From contig JAFXQK010000011.1 of assembly GCA_017527205.1 (NCBI GenBank), forward strand, positions 1 through 44,679: DNA of 44,679 nucleotides, written 5' to 3'. The notes under the pieces are model-generated. The model saw nothing but the letters and a program-made list of their open reading frames with translations, was not told the origin of the DNA and made no database searches. This DNA comes from Lachnospiraceae bacterium (GTDB lineage Bacteria; Bacillota; Clostridia; Lachnospirales; Lachnospiraceae). This document shows, piece after piece, positions 32,309-39,658 of the stretch. Numbering within the stretch: the stretch's first letter is position 1; the number at the start of each line of letters is the position of its first letter. The translations under genes and the position numbers were made by a program.

Positions 32309-34555
32309 TTGAGGTTGATGACTATAATGCATAAATTTTTGCAAATGCTTTTTTGGCTTTTTCTATCACTTATATTGAGCAGTTGTAATAAAACGGGGCA
32401 ATCATTATCTGAACAAATAGAACAGACGGGGAAAGAATGTTTTAATTTTTCAACGAACGAAGAATGGCAAGACAACTCAATGGATGCATACTCGGCAAGC
32501 TTTATTTTTCCAGTGTATTATACGGTAGAGGAAAATGCCTTACAGGGCGGTGCAGAACAATATGTTTTAGGTAAAGGAAGAGCGATTGCTTTTAAAAAGC
32601 ATCTTTTTTCAGAAGTTGATAATTGTTGGGATGAGATCAATGTAATAAGTGACGAAGGGGAAGCAAAGTCTTTTCGTCTTGCATTTTGGAAAGATTACAG
32701 GAATCAGGCATGGGCAATCGGGAAATCCTTTAACGATGACGGATACTGGTTCATGAATGTGGAAACGGATGAAACTCATGCCCGCTTATATCATTTTTTT
32801 AAAGTTGATGAAGAAATGAACATTCTGCAAAGTCTTTATGTTCATGAAATGGATCAGGAACATTACGAAATTCCGTATCAAATACTGGAAGACGCGGAAG
32901 GAAAGATTCACGCGCTGACAACAACTTTAGTAGACGATGAGCTGTATCATAACTATTATGTAATTTCATCCGAAGGAGTGATCTTAAATAAGGCCACAAA
33001 AACAGTGCAAAAGAATAGTGAGCCAGAGCTCTTTTGCATGCATGAAGGAAGAATTGGCATTCGTATGGGGAGGGAATTATTTCTGGCAAAAGAGAGTTCA
33101 GGCGAAACGGAGTTTTTTGCAGAATTAAAATTTGATTGCAGTAAGTTTATTTTTTTAGATGAAAACACTTTGATATATGCAGACAAAGTTGGCTTGCATC
33201 GCTGCAGCATGACGGGAGGAGAAACGGAAACGCTTTATGTATGGGAAAATCATGGAATTGTTTTTTCCATAATTCACGACATGAAGCTTTTTGAAAATCA
33301 GAGTATTGGATTGCTGTACGGATCACAGGAAGGAGTCAGTTACATAAAGCTTGAGCAAACAACGGAGCAGGTTCCTGTGACGGAAATTGAGTTTGCAGTT
33401 ACAGCCTTCTCTTTTCAAAAGTATCAGTCTGTGGTTGCAGAATTTAACAGAAATAATCCGACATATAAAGTTAAAATGAGACAGTATACTTGGAATGATA
33501 CAGGACTTTTGACAAAGCTGATAGCGGGGGAAGGGCCGCAATTGCTGGACAGTGGGGTAACGGGATTTGCAAATCATATTGAGTGGTGGGAGTCATTGGA
33601 TGATTATTACCATCAACTGAATTTGGATGCCGAATTAATTCCACAAACAGTTGAAATGGGAAAAATAGATGACACGATATATGGCGCAGTAACAAATTTT
33701 TATGTTTATACGATGATCACATTCTTGGATTCGCCAGACAACTGGAATTACGAAAAGTTTTTAGATTACCTCATGGAAAAACAGGATGAGGGAAAAGCTT
33801 ATATTAATGAGTTAAACGGAAATGGTGGATTGACTTTTTTGGGAATTTTTTATCACGGACCAAACGAAAACTTTTTATATGATGTGGAAAGCTGTGAAAC
33901 GCATTTTGATGGTGAATACTTTCAAAAAATGCTACGACTGGCAAAACAATATGATCAAGAAGAAAACCAGGGAGACATGGAGGATTTAAAGAGAGGAAAT
34001 GCTCCGTGTGCTGTCATTGCCATTTTTAAGCCAGAGGATCTGGCGTGTCTGCGTATTTGGGGGGAGGAGCAGCTTAGATTCGTAGGTTTCCCGACACAAG
34101 ACGGATCTGTAAATTATCTGGCATGTGATGATCCATTATGTGTACGAAAAAACAGCAAAGCAGAGGAAAAACAGATAGCCTTAAGCTTCATAAGTTTTCT
34201 TCTTTCTCGTGATGTGCAGAAGAAATTGGCACTTACATCTAATAATTTAGGTTTTCATCTAAGTGTACAATCGGATGTTTTGGATATGCAAATGAATTAT
34301 GTGGATGAAAATGCTTACCCGTATGTAAGCGGAATACCACAATTTAATTTGGGAGATGGGGTAAATATTGAAAAGGATTCCGAAACACTATGTGACCTTT
34401 TGAATAATTCGCGGCCAAGAATATATGCATCGAAAGAATTATGCAACATTCTAAGGGAAGAATTTGAAGATTATTTAATCGGAAGTATTTCTGAAAAAGA
34501 ATTAAAAAGTCATTTAAAGAATAGAGTGGAGTTGTATATTAGAGAACAAAAATAA
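32309..34555 (+). CDS. Large lipoprotein with C-terminal solute-binding-protein fold
   Basis: About 748 residues. A lipoprotein signal is present (FLQMLFWLFLSLILSSC). Residues about 40-350 form a beta-rich region that may be a propeller; residues about 360-700 look like a family-1 extracellular solute-binding protein (FQKYQSVVAEFNRNNPTYKVKM, then DDTIYGAV, and LSFISFLLSRDVQKKLA near the end). No ABC permease gene is nearby, so it may be a sensor or orphan binding protein. Starts possible at TTG 32309 (GGAG 8 bases upstream), ATG 32318 or ATG 32327; the last gives the most usual signal peptide. It directly follows the His/Cys-rich gene. Confidence 0.78.
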   Translation: MRLMTIMHKFLQMLFWLFLSLILSSCNKTGQSLSEQIEQTGKECFNFSTNEEWQDNSMDAYSASFIFPVYYTVEENALQGGAEQYVLGKGRAIAFKKHLFSEVDNCWDEINVISDEGEAKSFRLAFWKDYRNQAWAIGKSFNDDGYWFMNVETDETHARLYHFFKVDEEMNILQSLYVHEMDQEHYEIPYQILEDAEGKIHALTTTLVDDELYHNYYVISSEGVILNKATKTVQKNSEPELFCMHEGRIGIRMGRELFLAKESSGETEFFAELKFDCSKFIFLDENTLIYADKVGLHRCSMTGGETETLYVWENHGIVFSIIHDMKLFENQSIGLLYGSQEGVSYIKLEQTTEQVPVTEIEFAVTAFSFQKYQSVVAEFNRNNPTYKVKMRQYTWNDTGLLTKLIAGEGPQLLDSGVTGFANHIEWWESLDDYYHQLNLDAELIPQTVEMGKIDDTIYGAVTNFYVYTMITFLDSPDNWNYEKFLDYLMEKQDEGKAYINELNGNGGLTFLGIFYHGPNENFLYDVESCETHFDGEYFQKMLRLAKQYDQEENQGDMEDLKRGNAPCAVIAIFKPEDLACLRIWGEEQLRFVGFPTQDGSVNYLACDDPLCVRKNSKAEEKQIALSFISFLLSRDVQKKLALTSNNLGFHLSVQSDVLDMQMNYVDENAYPYVSGIPQFNLGDGVNIEKDSETLCDLLNNSRPRIYASKELCNILREEFEDYLIGSISEKELKSHLKNRVELYIREQK

Positions 34556-34680
34556 AAAGGGAAAGCGTTCCGAGAGAACCCTAAATAGAGGCAATTAATG
34601 CATTGCTTGAGGGATTATTACCTGATTAATCATTTTTGCCAATCATTCGCACTATATTGATGAAGAAAGATGTTTGATAA

Positions 34681-34727
34681 TTGACAGAAGCTGGAATTGA
34701 TGGTAGCTTAGACTATAGCAATAGTCA
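34681..34727 (+). promoter_or_regulatory. Promoter with single BlaI-type operator
   Basis: TTGACA at 34681-34686, then AGACTAT-AGCA-ATAGTCA at 34710-34727, the same dyad as upstream of 30832 with one end base changed. This is the expected autoregulatory site for the repressor gene 45 bases downstream. No clear consensus -10 is visible. Confidence 0.7.
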
Positions 34728-34772
34728 TTGCAAACAGACAATATTTGAAAACAAGGAAAGCTAGCGGAACAA

Positions 34773-35135
34773 ATGGACGAGAAACTCTTTGACAGTGAAC
34801 TAAAGATCATGAATATTTTATGGGAAAAGGGAACCGTATCGGCAAAGGAAATTAGTTTGATTTTGAGCGATGCCATCGGATGGAATAAGAATACTACCTA
34901 TACAATCATAAAAAAATTGGTGCAAAAAGGCTATATTCAAAGAGAGGATCCTGGTTTCCTGTGTACGGCACTGATTTCGCAAAAGGAAGTGCGGAAACAT
35001 GAAACGGAATCTCTTTTGACAAAGTTTTTTAGGGGATCGCGGAAGGCTCTTTTTTCATCCTTACTGGACGATGAGAATATAGGGGAACAAGAGTTAGCAG
35101 AGCTGAAAGCCCTAATAGAACAAAAGACAAGGTGA
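34773..35135 (+). CDS. BlaI/MecI/CopY-family repressor
   Basis: 120 residues with the family's winged helix (FDSELKIMNILWEKGTVSAKEISLIL... NKNTTYTIIKKLVQKGYIQRE) and the C-terminal dimerisation helices. In known systems BlaI is a dimer on a dyad operator and is cleaved when its partner M56 protease is activated. It overlaps the M56 gene by 4 bases (GTGA). Operators of matching sequence lie upstream of itself and of the exported-protein operon at 30832. CopY-type members bind copper, but no Cys pair of that kind is seen in the C-terminus, so the BlaI/MecI mode is more likely. Confidence 0.92.
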   Translation: MDEKLFDSELKIMNILWEKGTVSAKEISLILSDAIGWNKNTTYTIIKKLVQKGYIQREDPGFLCTALISQKEVRKHETESLLTKFFRGSRKALFSSLLDDENIGEQELAELKALIEQKTR

Positions 35136-36049
35136 AAAATTTGGCGATACTATTTTACTATGTTCTAAACATGAGCATTATGGCCTCCGTGATGGGATTC
35201 ATAGTGCTTTGGATCAGGAAAATTAAACTGATACCCCGAAGGATGGCGGTATTGCTTTGGATCATACCTTTTTTAAGGGCAATCCTACCATTTGGCATGA
35301 ACAGCTCCTTTAGTTTCATGAATACGATTTTTGGATGGTTCGGGAAAACAATTCCGTGGTTTTCCTTAAATCAGCGAACGACATTTTCTTTTGTTAATTA
35401 TGTGATGCTGGCTCAGGAATATGAGCCATTTCAATTTTCCACGTTGATGATAAAACATGTTTTTTTCGTACTGTCCATTGTTTGGATGACGGGAATGGTG
35501 TTTTTAATTACGATGCTGATGCTATCGTATTATACGGGAAAAAGGGATGCCCTGGACGCAGAGCATTGGAAGGATGACCTATGGTTTTCGAGTAAAGTGC
35601 AGGGTGCGGCGGTATTTGGCATCATAAAACCAAGGATTGTTTTTCCGATATTTTACAAGGATCGGGATTTGAGACATATCTTGCAGCATGAAAGAATGCA
35701 CATAAAACGAAAGGATAATCTTTGGAGGGTTATAGGCTTCGGAATTATTGCGATTCATTGGTTTAACCCATTGCTTTGGTTTTACTTAAAGGCATTTTTA
35801 TCTGACTTGGAAATGGCCTGTGATGAAGCGGTGATTTCTAAGTATGATGACGAAAACAAGAGGCAATATGCGCTTACTCTTTTGGAGTGTAAGGAAAACG
35901 AAGATTTGCTGGTTTCTGCATTTGGCGGAGCGAATTTGAGTAGCAGGGTTAAATTTGTCATTTCCTATCGAAAAATGATGAGCATATCCTTGTTTGGCTT
36001 GTCTGTTGTCATGATCTTTCTTTTCTATGCCTTGTTGACGAACGCATAA
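35132..36049 (+). CDS. M56-family membrane metalloprotease (BlaR1-like, lacks PBP sensor domain)
   Basis: 305 residues from GTG 35132. Membrane helices lie near residues 3-25, 35-52, 108-132 and 282-303. The zinc protease motif HERMH has His186, Glu187 and His190, followed by DLEMACDEAVI with the third ligand. In BlaR1/MecR1 a penicillin-binding domain follows the last helix; here the protein ends at that helix, so it cannot sense beta-lactams in the known way. It should cleave the BlaI-like repressor upon an unknown signal. Co-translated with the repressor gene. Confidence 0.9.
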   Translation: MKNLAILFYYVLNMSIMASVMGFIVLWIRKIKLIPRRMAVLLWIIPFLRAILPFGMNSSFSFMNTIFGWFGKTIPWFSLNQRTTFSFVNYVMLAQEYEPFQFSTLMIKHVFFVLSIVWMTGMVFLITMLMLSYYTGKRDALDAEHWKDDLWFSSKVQGAAVFGIIKPRIVFPIFYKDRDLRHILQHERMHIKRKDNLWRVIGFGIIAIHWFNPLLWFYLKAFLSDLEMACDEAVISKYDDENKRQYALTLLECKENEDLLVSAFGGANLSSRVKFVISYRKMMSISLFGLSVVMIFLFYALLTNA

Positions 36050-36055
36050 ATGAGT

Positions 36056-36098
36056 AAAAAAGCATGGAGCTTCCAAACCGGGAAGTCCCATGCTTTTT
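36056..36098. terminator. Terminator after the M56 gene
   Basis: AAAAAGCATGG / CCATGCTTTTT with a second inner stem CTTCC / GGAAG. A-run and T-run on opposite sides make it bidirectional, so it also ends the convergent xylanase gene. Confidence 0.9.
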
Positions 36099-36118
36099 AT
36101 ATCCTTTCGAGGATCATG

Positions 36119-37345
36119 TTATAATAGTGTCAGCGTCTCGGTCTTGTCATTTACGAGCTCAAGCTTTGCGAAAAGATTACCGCTTGTCAGATCGAAGCTT
36201 CCCTTGAAGCCCTCGAGAACCAGATGACCATTTTCATCTGTCTGAAGGGTTTCGTTCGTGGACCAATCCTCGTGAATTAGCTTATGCAAAGCATGGTAGG
36301 AAGGCTTTTCCGTATTGTCTACGTGCAGGAAGCCTGAGGGAGCATGAAGCCAGCAGTCGTCCGTGAAGTCCCAGGTCGTGATGGCCTGTACCAGCGGATG
36401 CTCGAACAGGATCGTGTACATTTCGGAAATCTCCGCAGCCTGACGGGCCTCGCCTTCCGGCGTGGAGGGCCAGCTGTCAACCTGGAAGTCATTTAAGTCT
36501 ACGATGTGTGCCGGCATAATGTCTCCGGAAATCAGCGTGTTCTCCGTAAAGTGAATGGGCAGGCCAAAGCGGGAGAAGCGGTTTAGGACGTCTCTTAGCT
36601 TTTCCGCACCCCAGTAGCCCTGATGTTGGTGGGACTGGATGCCGATGGCGCTGATGGGAACGCCGGCCTCCAGTAAACCGTCAATCAGGATTTCATAGGA
36701 AGCACTGGTATTAAAGTCGTTGATGAGAAGCGTGGCATTAGGATTCATGGCTTTTGCCTCGTCAAAAACAGCCTTGACAAGCTTAATGCGGCCCATCTCC
36801 TGACAGATGCGGGTGATGGCGTTGTCATACTTGTCAAAATTTGGCATGATAACAACCTCATTGATCACGTCCCACATGTCGATGGTTCCCTTGAAGGCAG
36901 TCACGTCGCGGTCGATGCGCTTTAACTGTTTTTCCAGAATTTCTTTATTAGAGTAGTTCATCAGCCAGTCTGCGCAGGCCGTGTGCCAGCATAAGGGGTG
37001 TCCCTTGGTCGTGGCACCGCGCTCCTTCATCCACTTGGCAGCAGCCATGGTGGGAGCCTCCATCGTCTGTCCCTCCGTGGGCTCATAGCGTCCCCAGTAG
37101 AAGGGAAGAGTTCCGTAATTAAAGAGCTTCAGCCACTTTTCCATGCGCTCGCTCAAAAAGGCAATAGCCTTTTCGTCGCCCTTCTTTTGCGCCTGCATCA
37201 GCGCAACGCTGTCAAAGGCACCACATCCAAAGAGAAATTGATGGGATGCCTGCCTTACGGTGACGGGGCTGTTTGCAAGGGGTGTGCCGTCCGCGCGGAC
37301 AAGCGTCAGATTGGCAGTTGCTTTTCTGTGGGATAACTTGCTCAT
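36119..37345 (-). CDS. Endo-1,4-beta-xylanase, GH10, without signal peptide
   Basis: 408 residues from ATG 37345, chosen because AGGAGGGACATT precedes it. GH10 barrel: acid/base Glu in MWDVINEVV, the GIQSHQHQGYWG stretch, and the nucleophile Glu in IHFTENTL. An N-terminal beta domain of about 40 residues (ANLTLVRADGTPLANSPVTVRQ) and a C-terminal strand region flank it. No signal peptide or membrane helix, so it should act in the cytoplasm on imported xylo-oligosaccharides rather than on polymer. Nearby oxidase and sugar isomerase genes are on the other strand and may belong to the same sugar use, which is inference only. Confidence 0.92.
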   Translation of the reverse strand: MSKLSHRKATANLTLVRADGTPLANSPVTVRQASHQFLFGCGAFDSVALMQAQKKGDEKAIAFLSERMEKWLKLFNYGTLPFYWGRYEPTEGQTMEAPTMAAAKWMKERGATTKGHPLCWHTACADWLMNYSNKEILEKQLKRIDRDVTAFKGTIDMWDVINEVVIMPNFDKYDNAITRICQEMGRIKLVKAVFDEAKAMNPNATLLINDFNTSASYEILIDGLLEAGVPISAIGIQSHQHQGYWGAEKLRDVLNRFSRFGLPIHFTENTLISGDIMPAHIVDLNDFQVDSWPSTPEGEARQAAEISEMYTILFEHPLVQAITTWDFTDDCWLHAPSGFLHVDNTEKPSYHALHKLIHEDWSTNETLQTDENGHLVLEGFKGSFDLTSGNLFAKLELVNDKTETLTLL

Positions 37346-37614
37346 AATGTCCCTCCTGTTTTTTCTGGTGATTCCGACCAAATACAAGCCTTTTGATGAC
37401 ATGTCTGTTATTTTTATTTTACCTTGTTGTCACTGGTAAAACTATGCAGTAATTGTCAGAGTATATGTAGTGTTTGCCAAGCAAAGTATGTTTGGCCTTG
37501 TACCGGTAAAAAGCCGGGGCAAGATGGTCGTAAGGGGGGAGGAATGCGGGTAAAACATGTTCGGAAGAGGAAATCACGGTGTCAAAATATAATAACGTGA
37601 ACAAGACAGATGCG

Positions 37615-37670
37615 TTGAAGACCGAAAGAAGAGTATGATAAAATGAACCATGGATGGAAATTCCATGGTT
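37615..37670 (+). promoter_or_regulatory. Promoter and leader hairpin of the oxidase/isomerase operon
   Basis: TTGAAG (37615-37620), an 18-bp spacer and TAAAAT (37639-37644), then a perfect 9-bp hairpin AACCATGGA / TCCATGGTT (37646-37654 and 37662-37670). The hairpin would lie at the very start of the transcript and could protect it or act as an operator. Confidence 0.5.
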
Positions 37671-37711
37671 TATGGGATTGTCTGCGATCATACGTAATGG
37701 GGGAATACAAA

Positions 37712-38602
37712 ATGGGCAGGGAGCAACAGGATTCCAATCAGATCACAAGGGATTATTTTGACAGCCTGATGATCGAGATGCGGCATATTGACAGTGAAAT
37801 TCCGGATACGAGCATCCGAGTGTTTGGGCAGGAATTTTCCATGCCGATCGCAACGGCTGCGCTTTCCCACTTAAATGGAACGGCGCCGGACGGCATGGCG
37901 AAGATGGCTGAGGGAGCGCGCATGGCGGGTGCCCTTTGCTTTTCCGGCATGGGTGAGGCGAAGGAGATTCAGGACATGTGTGCCACGGGCGCGAAGGTGA
38001 TTAAGATCGTGAAGCCTCATGCAGAAAATGCAAAGGTGTTTGCCAAGATCCGCGAGGCAGAGGAAGCAGGTGCCTTTGGCGTTGGCATGGACATTGATCA
38101 TGCCTTTGCCTGGAATGGAGAATATGACAATGTTGTCGGTTTGCCGATGAAGCCGAAATCATTGGAAGAGATGCGAAGCTTTGTGGAGAGTACGAAGCTG
38201 CCCTTCATCGTTAAGGGCGTTCTCAGCGTGCAGGATGCAAAAAAGTGCCTGGAGATCGGCGCGGCCGGCATTATCGTGTCTCATCATCATGGCATTATGA
38301 GCAGTGCGGTGCCGCCGCTTTATCTCCTGCCGAAGATCAAGGAGGTCATCGGCGACCGCATTCCGATCTTTGTGGATTGTTGTTTTGAGTCTGGCATGGA
38401 CGTCTTTAAGGCGCTGGCGCTTGGCGCGGATGCAGTTTGCGTAGGGCGTGCGATCATGGATCCCTTGAAGGAAAAAGGCGCTGAGGGCGTATGCGAAAAG
38501 ATGACGGGCATGAATCAGGAGCTGAAGGCCGTGATGGAGCGGACGGCATTTACGAAGCTGAATAAAATTGACGGCAGTGTCATTTATAAGCGAGACTTTT
38601 AA
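37712..38602 (+). CDS. FMN-dependent alpha-hydroxy-acid oxidase/dehydrogenase-like protein
   Basis: 296 residues from ATG 37712 (GGGGGA 7 bases upstream; in-frame ATGs also at 37643 and 37697). The barrel matches the lactate/glycolate oxidase family: FIVKGVLSVQDAKKCLEIGAAGIIVS and KALALGADAVCVGRA. The usual active-site SNHGGR reads SHHHGI, so the His is present but the substrate-binding Arg is not, and the phosphate-binding DGGVR reads DCCFES. It may therefore use a different substrate or be an isopentenyl-diphosphate isomerase-like relative. Co-transcribed with the sugar isomerase that starts 54 bases later. Confidence 0.85.
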   Translation: MGREQQDSNQITRDYFDSLMIEMRHIDSEIPDTSIRVFGQEFSMPIATAALSHLNGTAPDGMAKMAEGARMAGALCFSGMGEAKEIQDMCATGAKVIKIVKPHAENAKVFAKIREAEEAGAFGVGMDIDHAFAWNGEYDNVVGLPMKPKSLEEMRSFVESTKLPFIVKGVLSVQDAKKCLEIGAAGIIVSHHHGIMSSAVPPLYLLPKIKEVIGDRIPIFVDCCFESGMDVFKALALGADAVCVGRAIMDPLKEKGAEGVCEKMTGMNQELKAVMERTAFTKLNKIDGSVIYKRDF

Positions 38603-38656
38603 AGGCTTCCTTCCTGACGCTGCGGCAGGGAATGGGGGCATAAGGGAGGAAAAGAG

Positions 38657-39499
38657 ATGAGAATTGGCGGAGGAATCGAGAAGGCTTATCATAATCCGGA
38701 GGAATGGGTAAGCTATGCAAAGGATTTAAGATATAGCGCAGTGCTGTGTCCTATTGACAGCAGCAGTGATACGGCAACGCGAAAGGAATACTTAAAGGCG
38801 GCAAAGGCGGCTGACCTTTTGATCGGTGAGGTTGGCGTCTGGCGGAACTGTCTTTCCAAGGATGATAAGGTGCGAAAAGATGCCATGGATTATGCCAAGG
38901 CACAGCTCGCCCTGGCAGATGAGATGGGAGCAAATTGCTGTGTCAACATCATTGGAAGCCACAGTGAGACGGCATGGGATGGTTTTTCGGAGGAGAATTA
39001 CACGGAGGAGTTTTATGCATTAGCCGTGGACAGCGTGCGTGAGATCATTGATGCGGTAAAGCCGAAGCGCACCTATTATTCCATCGAGCCGATGCCGTGG
39101 GTGCTTCCGGACTCTCCGTGTAATTATTTAAAGCTAATCAAGGACGTGGGTCGCAATGCGTTTGCGGTGCATCTTGATTTTGTCAACATGATCAATTGCC
39201 CCGACAGATATTGTCACCGAAACGAGTTTGTGAAGTATTGTTTTGATTTGCTTGGTCCCTATATTAAGAGCATTCATGGAAAGGATGTCTTTATGGAGCA
39301 GGCCTATACGACGCTGATCCATGAGACGATGCCGGGAAAGGGAACCCTGGATTACAAGCTGATTCTTCCCCTGGTGGAAAAGCTTGGCAAGGACACGCCT
39401 CTTTTCGTGGAGCATCTGCCAGACTATGAGACCTATCGTCAGGCTGCGGCTTATGTTCGCGGGCAGGCGGAGAGCGTAGGAATTGTTGTGAAAGGATAG
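38657..39499 (+). CDS. Sugar phosphate isomerase/epimerase-like TIM barrel
   Basis: 280 residues. It follows the xylose isomerase-like (AP endonuclease 2) fold with metal ligands in the expected places: Glu in YSIEPMPW, Asp in VHLDFVNM, His in KSIHGKD and Glu in FVEHLPDYE. Such enzymes isomerise or epimerise keto-sugars such as inosose or ketohexoses. GGGAGGAAAAGAG precedes the ATG. Location with an FMN oxidase suggests a short catabolic operon for an unknown polyol or sugar acid. Confidence 0.87.
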   Translation: MRIGGGIEKAYHNPEEWVSYAKDLRYSAVLCPIDSSSDTATRKEYLKAAKAADLLIGEVGVWRNCLSKDDKVRKDAMDYAKAQLALADEMGANCCVNIIGSHSETAWDGFSEENYTEEFYALAVDSVREIIDAVKPKRTYYSIEPMPWVLPDSPCNYLKLIKDVGRNAFAVHLDFVNMINCPDRYCHRNEFVKYCFDLLGPYIKSIHGKDVFMEQAYTTLIHETMPGKGTLDYKLILPLVEKLGKDTPLFVEHLPDYETYRQAAAYVRGQAESVGIVVKG

Positions 39500-39510
39500 A
39501 CATCCATGGG

Positions 39511-39562
39511 CTTATGATTTACTTTCTTTTCCTAGAATAAGAAAGTGAATCATAAGTTTTTT
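39511..39562 (+). terminator. Terminator of the oxidase/isomerase operon
   Basis: An 18-bp stem with one mismatch that can pair as G-T (39511-39528 with 39539-39556), then six T. Confidence 0.93.
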
Positions 39563-39658
39563 CTTTTTATGGGATAGAAATATTTTCAAAAAAGTGTTAT
39601 AATTATTGAAAACTGTTTTTATATATTGACAGGAAATTTTAGCGAAAGGAAATAAATT

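Noticed and set aside
34556..34680. Terminator between the lipoprotein gene and the BlaI promoter
   Set aside because: Only weak pairing near 34560-34582 with no T run; I could not support a terminator.
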